From the NCBI GenBank assembly GCA_021802825.1, contig JAJZRG010000004.1:87475-151474 (forward strand): DNA of 64,000 nucleotides, in the 5' to 3' direction. The notes beneath the pieces are model-generated. The model was not told where the DNA came from. It saw only the letters and a program-made list of their open reading frames with translations, and did no database searches. Source of the DNA: Chloroflexota bacterium (lineage in GTDB: Bacteria > Chloroflexota > Limnocylindria > Limnocylindrales > CSP1-4). The translations under genes were made by a program, and so were the position numbers. Shown in pieces: positions 15,180-23,471 of this stretch (position 1 is its first letter; each line of letters starts with the position of its first letter).

Positions 15180-17980
15180 CGCTCTCACCGGGGGACTTCG
15201 ACGACTTCTTCGCCGCGATCCACGCCGGCACGCGGCCCTTCTCCTGGCAGCGGCGACTCCTCTGGTCGGTGCTCGGGGAGGGCCGCTGGCCCGACCGCGT
15301 CGTCGCGCCGACGGGCGCCGGCAAGACCTCGGTCATCGACGTACACGTGTTCGCCGTCGCGCTCATGGCGGCGGGCGTCGGCCCGCGAGTGCCACGGCGC
15401 CTTGCGCTCGTGGTGGACCGGCGTGCCATCGTGGACAGCCAGTACGAGATCGCGCGCTCGCTGGGGCGTGCGCTCCGCGCGGCCGCGGACGGCGGGGTCG
15501 TTGGAGAGGTTCGGAGCTGTCTGGCGTCGCTACGCAGCAGCCGCTCGCCCGACGCAGCCCCGCTGCTCGTCGCGATGCTGCGCGGCGGCGTCCCGGCGTC
15601 CCGGCGCTGGGTGGACGACCCGTCCGCTGCTGCGGTCATCTGCGCTACGCCGGCGATGTGGGGCAGCCGCCTGCTCTTCCGGGGCTACGGGACGGGGCGC
15701 CTCGCCCGGCCGCGAGAGGCGGGGCTGCTAGCCTACGACTCGGTCGTCGTCGTTGACGAGGCGCACCTCGCGAGGCAGCTGGTGCAGACTGCCCGCCGGA
15801 TTGCCGAGCTGGAGGGGATGGCCTCCCGGCCCCTGGCCGCGCCATGCGTGCAGGTGGTCGAGACGACGGCCACGATCGTGGGCGTCGGGCCCGGATCGTC
15901 GGTCGGCGTGACCGAGGAGGACCTGCGCTCGGGCGATACCGCCGACGAGGTCCTCGCCATGCGAATGGTCCGGGCGAAGCCGGTGGCGCTGGTCCCCTCG
16001 GACGACTGGCCAGCCAGCTCACGGGCCGCGCGCGCGGCCGTGGCACGCTTGGTGGCGGACGGGGCGGAGGAACTCCTGCGGGTGCACGGTCCGACGGTCG
16101 GCTGCGTGCTGAACACGGTGGCCGGGGCGCTCGCGACGGCTGTCGAGCTGCGGGGGCGCGGCCGGACGGTTGAGCTGCTGGTGGGGCGGATGCGGCCGCA
16201 CGACATCGCCGCCCTTCGGGGTCGGCGGCCGGGGCTCCTCACCGTCACCGGCGACCCCGATGTCGACGTCGTCGTCGCGACCCAGACCATCGAGGTCGGC
16301 GCGGACGTGGACTTCTCGGCGATGGTGACCGAGCTGGCCCCAGGGTCGGCGCTTGCCCAGCGCGCCGGGCGCGTGAACCGGCTGGGTCGCCGGTGCGCGA
16401 CCGAGGTGCGCGTGGTGGTGCCCCGGGCGGGGGTCGGCCCGAAGGGTGCGCCCCCGTACCGAGCCGAGGAGCTGACGGCCTCGCTGGACTGGATCACGTC
16501 TCGGGCGGCGACCGCGGATGGGCTCGCCCCGCTCCGCGTGGCGCAGGACCCACCGCCTGCCGCTGGCCTCGGTCGCGCGGTGCTGGGCCGGCCGGAGGCC
16601 TGGGACGCCCGCCTGCTGGCCCGGACGTCGGACGCGCTGTTCGCGGAGCCCGACCTCGAGCTCTGGCTCGCCGACGACCTGGACCCCGACACGGACGTCT
16701 CGGTCGTCGTCCGAGCGGGGCTTGGCGGCGACCCGCTGGACGACCTCGCGCTGCTCCGCGCCACGCCGCCGCGGGCGGCCGAGTGCTTCCCGGCGTCGAT
16801 CCGCCTCGTGCGCGAACTCATCGGCGGCGACCGAGAGGACACGCGGGGGCTCCCGCTCTACCGGTGGCGCGCCGACGAGCTCGCTCCGCTCGGGGGCGCG
16901 GCGGACATGCGCCCAGGGGACGTCATCGTGACGGGCGAGGACGCTCCGTGGTTCACGCAGGGCGTGCTCGACGCCGCTGGCGGCGAGCGGGCGACCGACG
17001 TCCTCGAGGAGGACCGCCACCACGAGCCCCTCGTGCTTCGGATTGGAGCCGGCATGCCGCTCGAGGCGGCCCTCGGGAGCCGGTTCTCCGAGCGTCTGCT
17101 CGAGGCCCTCGGTGCCGCGGTCCGCGAGCAGCCGGCCGACGGCCGCTCCCGACGAGCGGCGATGGCCGACGCGATCGACGTCGCGCTGCGGGCGACGGGC
17201 GCGCACAGCGATGACTGGGCCGGGCGGCAGCTCGCGCGCGCCGCCAGGCTCCTCCGGGGACGGCTCGCCGACACCTCGGTGGACATTTCGCCGACCGATG
17301 AGGGAGAGGGTCCTCGTTGGGTCGTGATTGCCGACCAGCGGCCCAGCCTCGGCGACGAGGAGACGCGCCAGACCTGGACCGGACGCGGCGCCCCCGTGGG
17401 CCTCGACGAGCACCAGGCCGCAGTAGCCGCCCGGGCCGGGGAGATCGCCCACCGGGTCGCGCTCGGGGACGATGCGACCGACGCGCTCCGCGAGGCTGGT
17501 GTCCTACACGACGAGGGCAAGCGCGACCCGCGCTTCCAGCAGCTTCTCCGCGGCAGCTCCTCCGCGGACCCCGTGGCGGACCTCGCCAAGAGCGGCAGCC
17601 GGACTCCCTCGGAGCAACGCGCGGCCGCGGCATCGTCCGGGCTCCCGTCAGGGTGGCGCCACGAGCAGCTGTCGGCGGTCGTGGCCTGGGACCGCGCTGG
17701 CGAGGTCGCCGGTTCGCCCGGCGACCTCGTCACGCGACTCGTGGGCACGAGCCACGGCCATGGCCGGGCTGCCTTCCCGCACACCATGGCACGGCTGATC
17801 GGACGTGAGCACGCGCTGGCGGCATCAGGTGCTCGCCTCCACGACGAGGGCGCCTGGGACGCGCTCATCGAGGCGACGCACAGGGAGCGCGGTGTCTGGG
17901 GCTGCGCCTACCTCGAGGCGATCCTCCGCGCCGCAGATGGACAGGTATCAGGGGAGGTCGAGACCGATGAGCGGGCTTGA
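15176..17980 (+). CDS. cas3: Type I-G CRISPR helicase-nuclease Cas3 with C-terminal HD domain
   Basis: A 934-residue effector that unwinds and degrades target DNA after Cascade recruitment. The superfamily 2 helicase occupies the first two thirds: Walker A VAPTGAGKTSVID near residue 44, DEAH box VVVDEAHLARQ near 190, and motif VI ALAQRAGRVNRLGRR near 390. The HD nuclease domain is at the C-terminus, as in I-G systems and opposite to most Cas3 proteins. It has VLHDEGKRDPRFQ near residue 777, WRHEQLSAV and the GTSHGHGR metal-binding cluster. The start overlaps csb2 by 4 bp and the stop overlaps the next gene by 14 bp. All motor and nuclease motifs look intact. Confidence 0.92.
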   Translation: MTLSPGDFDDFFAAIHAGTRPFSWQRRLLWSVLGEGRWPDRVVAPTGAGKTSVIDVHVFAVALMAAGVGPRVPRRLALVVDRRAIVDSQYEIARSLGRALRAAADGGVVGEVRSCLASLRSSRSPDAAPLLVAMLRGGVPASRRWVDDPSAAAVICATPAMWGSRLLFRGYGTGRLARPREAGLLAYDSVVVVDEAHLARQLVQTARRIAELEGMASRPLAAPCVQVVETTATIVGVGPGSSVGVTEEDLRSGDTADEVLAMRMVRAKPVALVPSDDWPASSRAARAAVARLVADGAEELLRVHGPTVGCVLNTVAGALATAVELRGRGRTVELLVGRMRPHDIAALRGRRPGLLTVTGDPDVDVVVATQTIEVGADVDFSAMVTELAPGSALAQRAGRVNRLGRRCATEVRVVVPRAGVGPKGAPPYRAEELTASLDWITSRAATADGLAPLRVAQDPPPAAGLGRAVLGRPEAWDARLLARTSDALFAEPDLELWLADDLDPDTDVSVVVRAGLGGDPLDDLALLRATPPRAAECFPASIRLVRELIGGDREDTRGLPLYRWRADELAPLGGAADMRPGDVIVTGEDAPWFTQGVLDAAGGERATDVLEEDRHHEPLVLRIGAGMPLEAALGSRFSERLLEALGAAVREQPADGRSRRAAMADAIDVALRATGAHSDDWAGRQLARAARLLRGRLADTSVDISPTDEGEGPRWVVIADQRPSLGDEETRQTWTGRGAPVGLDEHQAAVAARAGEIAHRVALGDDATDALREAGVLHDEGKRDPRFQQLLRGSSSADPVADLAKSGSRTPSEQRAAAASSGLPSGWRHEQLSAVVAWDRAGEVAGSPGDLVTRLVGTSHGHGRAAFPHTMARLIGREHALAASGARLHDEGAWDALIEATHRERGVWGCAYLEAILRAADGQVSGEVETDERA

Positions 17981-19007
17981 GCTACCGGGGGACGTCAGGG
18001 TCGCGCTGTCCCACGCCGCGGCCTACGGACTCGCGGCGATACTGAGCGACGCCGGAACGCCCGGTGTGACGATCGCATGGACTCCCGCCCTCGACTCCCG
18101 AGCGGTGATTGCGGCGGCCGGGCGCGACTCGGACGCGATGGCTGATCTGATCCTGGACCACGCCCGGAGGCACGCTCAGGGGGACAGCTGGACCGCCGCG
18201 ACCACATTGGCCACCGGGGCTGCTGCAGGCACGCTCAGCCCCCGGATCAAGGCGGCGTCCGACGGCGACGCCTGGGCCGCCCTAACGCGCGCGCGACGCG
18301 CGGCTATTGACGCGCAGGTCGCGAGACGCGGCTGGCTGGACCTCGCGTTGATCGGCGCCCTGGGGGAGCCGGCCTACTGGCGCTTCGACGCGCAGGGCAA
18401 AGGCCGACCCGACGAGGGGGCGAGCCGCTGGGAGATGAAGACGAGGAACCGCGGCGAGGACTTCGTGCAGCACCGCCTGCACAAGCTCGCGCTCAGCGTC
18501 GCGAGGCGGGACGCCGGGGGCGTCCGCGACGGGATCCTCGGCGCCACCGCCGAGGACGAGGTCGGCGGAAACGCACCGGACAGCCGCACCGCGACCGGAC
18601 TCGCCGGCCCCGGCCCGGTTGACAACGTCCTCGCGTGGTGTGCCCTGTGGGGCCTCGCCCTCTTCCCCGTCGTCCCGAGGACCGGGCGCCCGTCCGAGAC
18701 GGCCGGCCATGGGTCCGCGCGGACCCATGGCGGCCCGAGGCGGTCGTGGTTCCATCTGCCGGTGCCGACTCGACCCGTCACGCTCTCGCGTCTCGAGACG
18801 ATCCTCGCGAGCGAGCAGCTCGCCGACGCCGCCGCGGCGGCGGCGACCCCGGGCAGCGAGCGCGACCTCGGCGTTCGCTCAGCGAGCGAGTGGCTCCTGG
18901 ACCGCGGGGTGGGCGCGATCGTGCGGTTCCCCGTCGGCGTCTTCGGGAGCGCGAGCGCGCCCGAGCGCCGCGCGCTGCTCGGGTCCGTGGAGCGGTTGGC
19001 CCAATGA
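17967..19007 (+). CDS. Type I-G CRISPR-associated Csb3-like protein, probable Cas8-like subunit
   Basis: A 346-residue protein encoded between cas3 and cas4-cas1. I assign it by position to the Csb3 (Balac_1303-type) family or the so-called Cas3-extension family of I-U/I-G loci. Sequence features alone do not prove this. It contains LDLALIGALGEPAYWRFD, RWEMKTRNRGEDFVQHRLHK and a late DNVLAWCALWGLALFPVV segment. It is about half the size of Csx17, the large subunit of many I-G systems, and no Csx17 is present, so it may be the only candidate for PAM recognition. The ATG at 17967 overlaps cas3 by 14 bp and the stop overlaps cas4-cas1 in ATGA. A 26-bp perfect palindrome lies inside the coding region (18706-18731). 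Confidence 0.6.
   Translation: MSGLELPGDVRVALSHAAAYGLAAILSDAGTPGVTIAWTPALDSRAVIAAAGRDSDAMADLILDHARRHAQGDSWTAATTLATGAAAGTLSPRIKAASDGDAWAALTRARRAAIDAQVARRGWLDLALIGALGEPAYWRFDAQGKGRPDEGASRWEMKTRNRGEDFVQHRLHKLALSVARRDAGGVRDGILGATAEDEVGGNAPDSRTATGLAGPGPVDNVLAWCALWGLALFPVVPRTGRPSETAGHGSARTHGGPRRSWFHLPVPTRPVTLSRLETILASEQLADAAAAAATPGSERDLGVRSASEWLLDRGVGAIVRFPVGVFGSASAPERRALLGSVERLAQ
18706..18731. repeat. Perfect 26-bp palindrome inside the csb3-like gene
   Basis: The arm GCCATGGGTCCGC is followed immediately by its exact inverse complement, with no loop. It encodes part of the segment GHGSARTHGG. Such a long perfect palindrome is unlikely by chance even at this GC content. It could form a strong mRNA hairpin or cruciform. 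Confidence 0.8.
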
Positions 19008-20614
19008 CCGGACCTGCTGTATCGCCTGGCGATCCACTCCCGATCAGCCTCGTGGCCCACCTCGTCTTCTGTCCTCGGCGGGCATGGATCGAGGCAGCCG
19101 GGGAGGCGACGGACACGTGGCAGGTTGCCGAGGGCTCGGCGCAGCACGCGGCCACCGACGACCCGAGCACGGCGCGTCCCGCCGCGCTTCGGGCGATCGA
19201 CGTGGCGGACGAGGCCCTCGGCGTCGTCGGGCGGTGCGACACCGTGGAGGTCGGCCCGGGAGGCCAGCTCACCGTTGTCGAGTACAAGTCCAGCCCCGTG
19301 CGGCACGAGCCGCGTGTCACCGATTCCATGCGCATCCAACTGGCGCTCCAGGTGGGTGCCCTCCGCTCTGCGGGCCACGTCGTCGCCGGGCAGGCCGTCT
19401 ACTTCACCGGCCACCGCGTCCGCGTCCCGGTGCCGCTCGCCGAGGAGGACTTCGCCGCGGCCCGGGCGGCCGTCGCCGCGACGCACGCCACCGTCGAGTC
19501 CCTCGAGGCGCCGCAGCCCCTCGAGGACGACCCGCGGTGCGCATCGTGCTCCCACGCGGAGGTCTGCCTCCCCGAGGAGCGCGCGGGCGGTCCCGTCGTG
19601 CGACGGATCGTCGTGGCGGACCCCGACACCCAGGTGGTTCACCTCGCGACTGCCGGCTCCCGGGCATCGACGCGACAGGGTCGCCTGCTCGTCCACGCCC
19701 GCGGCGAGGAGATCGCCTCCCTGCCGCTCGAGCGCGTCCAGGGCGTCGTCGTCCACGGGAACGTGGACCTGAGCGGCGGGCTGATCCGGGAGCTACTGTG
19801 GAGGTCGCTCTCGATCGTGTGGTGCACGGGCGGCGGACGGGTGGTGGGATGGGCGCTGCCCGGGGCGGGCCCGAACGGGGCAGAGCGGGTCCGCCAGCAC
19901 GAGGCCTCGGCAGCTGGCCGGCTCGACCTCGCCCGCGAGTTTGTCGGCGCCAAGATCGCAAATCAGGCAACGCTGCTGCGGCGCAACGGGCAGGCGGCTA
20001 GCGCGGCGGCCGCCATCCGTGCCCTCGGCCGCCGGGTCCCGGGCGCGAGGTCGGCGACGGAGCTGCTGGGCCTCGAGGGCGAGGCCGCCGCTATCTGCTT
20101 CGCCCACTTCTCGACGATGCTCAGCGCGCGGGCGCGGGCGTCCGGGATCGAGATGCGCACGCGCTCGGGGAGGCCGGCACGGGACCCGGTGAACGCAGCC
20201 CTCAACTACGTCTACGCGCTCCTCCTGGCGGACGTCGTGCGGGCGGTCGCCGCCTGCGGGCTCGACCCCCATGCCGGCTTCCTGCACACGAGCACGAGGA
20301 ACAAACCCGCCCTCGCGCTCGACCTGTGCGAGGAGTTCCGGGCGCCGGTCGCGGATTCCGTGGTCCTCGGCGCCTTCAACAACGGGGAGCTCCGTCCGGG
20401 CGACTTCTCCGACGCCCTCGGGACGACGCGGCTCCGCGAGGCTGGCCGGCGGTCGCTGATCGCGGCCTACGAACGTCGCGTGCAGACCGAGTTCCGGCAC
20501 CCGGTCTTCGGTTACCGGACGACGTGGCGGCGGGCGATGGAGATCCAGGCTCGGATGGTTCTTGGCGTGATCGACGGTTCGCAGGCGCGCTACGTCGGGA
20601 TCCGCACGCGATGA
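19004..20614 (+). CDS. cas4-cas1: Fused Cas4-Cas1 adaptation protein
   Basis: A 536-residue fusion characteristic of type I-G. The Cas4 nuclease part (about 1-200) has the first iron-sulfur cysteine in HLVFCPRRAWIE, the catalytic VEYKSSPV and the cysteine cluster CASCSHAEVC near residue 180. The Cas1 integrase part follows, with LHTSTRNKPALALDLCEEFR carrying the catalytic His and Asp (about 427 and 439) and LGLEGEAAA carrying the catalytic Glu near 356. Cas4 trims prespacers and defines PAM orientation; Cas1 with Cas2 inserts them at the leader-proximal repeat. It overlaps both neighbours by 4 bp (ATGA), consistent with one polycistronic operon. All key residues appear intact. Confidence 0.93.
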   Translation: MTGPAVSPGDPLPISLVAHLVFCPRRAWIEAAGEATDTWQVAEGSAQHAATDDPSTARPAALRAIDVADEALGVVGRCDTVEVGPGGQLTVVEYKSSPVRHEPRVTDSMRIQLALQVGALRSAGHVVAGQAVYFTGHRVRVPVPLAEEDFAAARAAVAATHATVESLEAPQPLEDDPRCASCSHAEVCLPEERAGGPVVRRIVVADPDTQVVHLATAGSRASTRQGRLLVHARGEEIASLPLERVQGVVVHGNVDLSGGLIRELLWRSLSIVWCTGGGRVVGWALPGAGPNGAERVRQHEASAAGRLDLAREFVGAKIANQATLLRRNGQAASAAAAIRALGRRVPGARSATELLGLEGEAAAICFAHFSTMLSARARASGIEMRTRSGRPARDPVNAALNYVYALLLADVVRAVAACGLDPHAGFLHTSTRNKPALALDLCEEFRAPVADSVVLGAFNNGELRPGDFSDALGTTRLREAGRRSLIAAYERRVQTEFRHPVFGYRTTWRRAMEIQARMVLGVIDGSQARYVGIRTR

Positions 20615-20913
20615 GCAGGGATGCGGCCCGGCGCTACCTGGTCGCCTACGACATCGCCGACGACCGACGCCGCCTACGCGTGTCCACGAAGCTCTCGAGC
20701 TACGGGGACCGCGTCCAGTACAGCGTGTTCGTCGTGGACGGGAGGCCGGCGAAACTGGTCCGCCTTCGAGCGGTCCTGGCTCGACTCATCGACGCCGGAC
20801 TCGACTCCGTTCTGATCTGCGACCTTGGTCCGGTGTCGGTTGATCTCGACCGGCGGTTCGAGGTCATCGGCCGCCGACGTCTCGTGAACGACGGCGACGT
20901 AATTGTCTTATGA
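20611..20913 (+). CDS. cas2: CRISPR-associated protein Cas2
   Basis: A 100-residue ferredoxin-fold protein that bridges two Cas1 dimers in the spacer integration complex. RRYLVAYDIADDRRRLRVST matches the family N-terminus with its conserved Asp. YGDRVQYSVFVVDG follows, and the protein ends in the usual hydrophobic strand VNDGDVIVL. ATG at 20611 overlaps the cas1 stop in ATGA. It is the last cas gene; the CRISPR leader begins right after it. Confidence 0.93.
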   Translation: MSRDAARRYLVAYDIADDRRRLRVSTKLSSYGDRVQYSVFVVDGRPAKLVRLRAVLARLIDAGLDSVLICDLGPVSVDLDRRFEVIGRRRLVNDGDVIVL

Positions 20914-21081
20914 CGGTTCGCGAGCGGTCCGGTGGCACGGGTGTCGTGCTTGAGCGTTCGCGCCCCGGCGCCAGCCCTTGAGCCGCACACCGTGCGTGAG
21001 TATGCTTGCGGAGGCGCCGCGGGGCACACCTCGGACCGCCCGGCGATTGGTCGGCGCTCTCGGCCTGAACGTGGCGACCCA
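20914..21081 (+). promoter_or_regulatory. CRISPR leader with a sigma70-type promoter
   Basis: The 168-bp segment between cas2 and the first repeat. TTGAGC (20978-20983) and TATGCT (21001-21006) are spaced by exactly 17 bp, giving a predicted transcript start about 70 bp before the first repeat. Leader position and orientation imply that spacer 1 at 21118 is the newest. Confidence 0.7.
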
Positions 21082-21965
21082 GTTGCAGCGCCCACCCGGC
21101 GCTGCCTTCATTGAGGGACCTTGCGGGCGTGGACCACGGCGACCTGGGCGTCGTGTTGCAGCGCCCACCCGGCGCTGCCTTCATTGAGGGAAGGACGCGA
21201 TGGCGAGGCTCGACGCGGGGATCCGGTTGCAGCGCCCACCCGGCGCTGCCTTCATTGAGGGTTGCTCAGGTTGAAGTACAGCGGGACCTCGCGGGGTTGC
21301 AGCGCCCACCCGGCGCTGCCTTCATTGAGGGCTGTAGTCGCCGATCGTCTCGCTGTCGAACCCCGTGTTGCAGCGCCCACCCGGCGCTGCCTTCATTGAG
21401 GGACAGGGCCACGCGCGGATTCCCCGCGGGGTTCATGTTGCAGCGCCCACCCGGCGCTGCCTTCATTGAGGGAAGAAGGGGTCGGCGAGGAGGAAGTCGA
21501 CCGTGAGGCCGTTGCAGCGCCCACCCGGCGCTGCCTTCATTGAGGGGATCACCCGTCCCCCAATCTGACCGACGCGGAGCTGGTTGCAGCGCCCACCCGG
21601 CGCTGCCTTCATTGAGGGGGCGAGAAGGCCGCGGGCCAGACGCCCGACGACATGTTGCAGCGCCCACCCGGCGCTGCCTTCATTGAGGGGACCCGCGCGC
21701 AGCCAGCCGGGCCGCAGACCCGGGTTGCAGCGCCCACCCGGCGCTGCCTTCATTGAGGGGCCGGCAGGCGGACGCTGACCGTGTCGTTCAGCGCTGTTGC
21801 AGCGCCCACCCGGCGCTGCCTTCATTGAGGGTACAACCTGCTCGCCGAGGCCGACCCGCTCCGGGCCGCCGGTTGCAGCGCCCACCCGGCGCTGCCTTCA
21901 TTGAGGGCCGGAGAGATGGGAGCGCATCGAGCGGTGGCAGCGTTGCAGCGCCCACCCGGCGCTGC
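21082..21965 (+). CRISPR. CRISPR array: 12 full 36-bp repeats plus a truncated terminal repeat, 12 spacers
   Basis: Repeats begin at 21082, 21155, 21226, 21296, 21367, 21437, 21511, 21583, 21654, 21724, 21796 and 21872, all identical over 36 bp, starting GTTGCAGCGCC and ending CTTCATTGAGGG. A thirteenth copy at 21942 keeps only its first 24 bp, marking the old end. Within the repeat GCAGCGCC and GGCGCTGC form an 8-bp stem with loop CACCC, the expected Cas6 substrate. Spacers are 34-40 bp, mostly 34-36; spacer 11 is the longest at 40. The array follows the cas operon in the same orientation. No two spacers are alike. Confidence 0.98.
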
Positions 21966-21997
21966 TGTCGACTGATATGGCGGAGCGGACCCCCGAT

Positions 21998-22080
21998 GTC
22001 TCGCCCGGCGATCGCGCCGGGCGTGGGTTGAAACATCGGCGTCTCGGCCCTCGTGTTCATCGCCGGGCGAGGGTTGAAAC
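21998..22080. repeat. Two degenerate copies of a second, unrelated CRISPR-like repeat
   Basis: The first unit (21998-22034) starts GTCTCGCCCGGCG and ends CGGGCGTGGGTTGAAAC. It contains a 9-bp stem CGCCCGGCG/CGCCGGGCG with loop ATCG, the layout of type I-C-like repeats. The second (22041-22080) shares the GTCTCG start and the last 20 bp with one mismatch, but its 5' arm is eroded. The final 20 bp of the two lie 46 bp apart, too close for a normal repeat-spacer unit. It sits 33 bp beyond the I-G array. Confidence 0.5.
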
Positions 22081-22192
22081 CGCTCATCCCCTGGTTGATC
22101 GAGGCGGGCGTCTTGCCCGGCTTGCCACCCCCCGGGGTCGAGACGCCCAGCTCTTCGAAAGGGAGCCGTTGCGCAGTCGGCCGGCTGCTGGC

Positions 22193-22681
22193 TCAGCCCG
22201 GCACGAGCTCCGGCGGCAGCAGGTAGCGAAGGGTGCCCTTGCCCGCGGCCACGTCGTCGCCCGGGAAGTCGATCCGCGCGAGCGACGCCTTGCGCATCGG
22301 GATCGGGTAGGTGCCGATGAGCTCGCCCAGGAGCTGCGAGAAGTCCGGGTCGTGGCCCACCAGGCACGGCCGGTAAGCGGGTCCGGCGTCGTCGAGGATG
22401 GCGTTGAGCATGGCGGGCTCGAGCGGGCCGCCGAGCCGATCGTCCACGACCACCTTGACGCGGTTGCGCATCGCCTTGGCCACGATCTCGGCCGTCTGGG
22501 CGGAGCGCATCTTGGGCGAGGTGATGAACAGGTCGGGCGGCTCGTCGATCACCGCGAGCAGGCCGCCGAGGTCCTTCGCCTGGCGCCGTCCCTTCTCGGA
22601 CAGCGGCCGTGCGGCGTCATCGCCCTCCCACTTGGCGGGATCGCCCGCGTGCCCGTGGCGCAGAAGGTGGAGCGCGATCAT
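22193..22681 (-). CDS. sixA: SixA-type phosphohistidine phosphatase (histidine phosphatase family)
   Basis: A 162-residue histidine phosphatase (phosphoglycerate mutase-like fold). The catalytic LLRHGHAGD is at the N-terminus. PLSEKGRRQAKDLG, TSPKMRSAQTAEIV and the second catalytic His in CLVGHDPDF complete the SixA pattern. SixA removes phosphate from phosphohistidine proteins; here the target is unknown. It is the last gene in the minus-strand pst-phoU run, 57 bp after phoU, and ends 112 bp from the degenerate CRISPR-like repeats. GGAGG lies 6 bp before the ATG at 22681, which decides the start against a longer frame. A CHAD-domain protein, a frequent genomic partner of SixA, is encoded at 31402. 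Confidence 0.85.
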   Translation of the reverse strand: MIALHLLRHGHAGDPAKWEGDDAARPLSEKGRRQAKDLGGLLAVIDEPPDLFITSPKMRSAQTAEIVAKAMRNRVKVVVDDRLGGPLEPAMLNAILDDAGPAYRPCLVGHDPDFSQLLGELIGTYPIPMRKASLARIDFPGDDVAAGKGTLRYLLPPELVPG

Positions 22682-22738
22682 CGGTCCTCCATGGCGGCGG
22701 CATCCTCGCATCTGCCGCGCGGAAAGTGTAGGCAGCGG

Positions 22739-23455
22739 CTAGGGATTGAGGTCCTCCACCTCGCCGGACGCGAGGAACACGATGTCCTCGGCGATGTTGG
22801 TCACCCGATCGCCGATCCGCTCGAGGTAGTGGGCCGCGAACAGGATCCGCGTGCACGGGTCCACGTTGGCCGGGTCGGCCCGCATGAGGTCGAGGCAGTC
22901 CGCGAAGATCGCGTGGTAGCGGTCGTCCACGTCGTCATCGAGCTTGGCGACCTCGCGGGCGCGGGTGTCGTCGACGTCCACCAGCGCCCGGACGATGCCG
23001 CGCACCTGGTCGGCCACGCGCTCGCCCAGGTCGGGCAGCTTCACGTAGTCCTTGATCGGGGCGAACGGCGCCAGCTTGCGCGACTGCTTGGCCACCGAGC
23101 CCGCGTGGTCGCCCATGCGCTCGAGCTCGTACGAGACGTGGTCCAGCGTGAGCAGGTAGCGCAGGTCGCGCGCCACCGGGGCCTGCGTCGCGATGACGGC
23201 GGCGATCATGGCGGTCGCCTTGCGCTGGACCTCGTTGATCAGCCGGTCGTCGATGATCACCTTGAGCGCGGCGTCCGCGTCGTGGGTGACCAGGGCGTCG
23301 ATCGCAGCGCGGATCTGGGCCTCCACCAAGGAGCCCATGCGCAGGATGTTGTCCTTGACCTCGGCCACCTCGTGGTCGTAGGCGCTCCGGGTCGGGTGGG
23401 CGAACAGCAGGGGCTCGCGGTGCTCGCTGGCGGGCGTCGTCCTCTCCTCGGTCAT
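22739..23455 (-). CDS. phoU: Phosphate signalling protein PhoU
   Basis: A 238-residue helical-bundle protein that couples the Pst transporter to the PHO two-component system and represses signalling when phosphate is plentiful. The two PhoU repeats are visible: ARDLRYLLTLDHVSYELERMGDHAG in the first and CTRILFAAHYLERIGDRVTNIAED in the second, each with the metal-binding E..(R/G).GD motif. The N-terminal extension of about 30 residues before AYDHEVAEVKDNILRMG is unremarkable. It lies 16 bp after pstB on the same strand, the classical last member of a pst operon. With a soluble kinase at 8090, PhoU is the obvious link between transport and kinase. Confidence 0.95.
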   Translation of the reverse strand: MTEERTTPASEHREPLLFAHPTRSAYDHEVAEVKDNILRMGSLVEAQIRAAIDALVTHDADAALKVIIDDRLINEVQRKATAMIAAVIATQAPVARDLRYLLTLDHVSYELERMGDHAGSVAKQSRKLAPFAPIKDYVKLPDLGERVADQVRGIVRALVDVDDTRAREVAKLDDDVDDRYHAIFADCLDLMRADPANVDPCTRILFAAHYLERIGDRVTNIAEDIVFLASGEVEDLNP

Positions 23456-23471
23456 GCGCGGTCTCCTCGTC

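Noticed and set aside
21998..22080. CreTA-type toxin-antitoxin RNA module
   Set aside because: The degenerate repeats invite the idea, but no toxin-like small ORF with rare codons is visible beside them, and the repeats do not match the I-G repeat that its Cascade would recognise.
21266..22087. Minus-strand ORFs encoding repeated LNEGSAGWALQ peptides
   Set aside because: These are translations of the CRISPR repeats, not a repeat protein.
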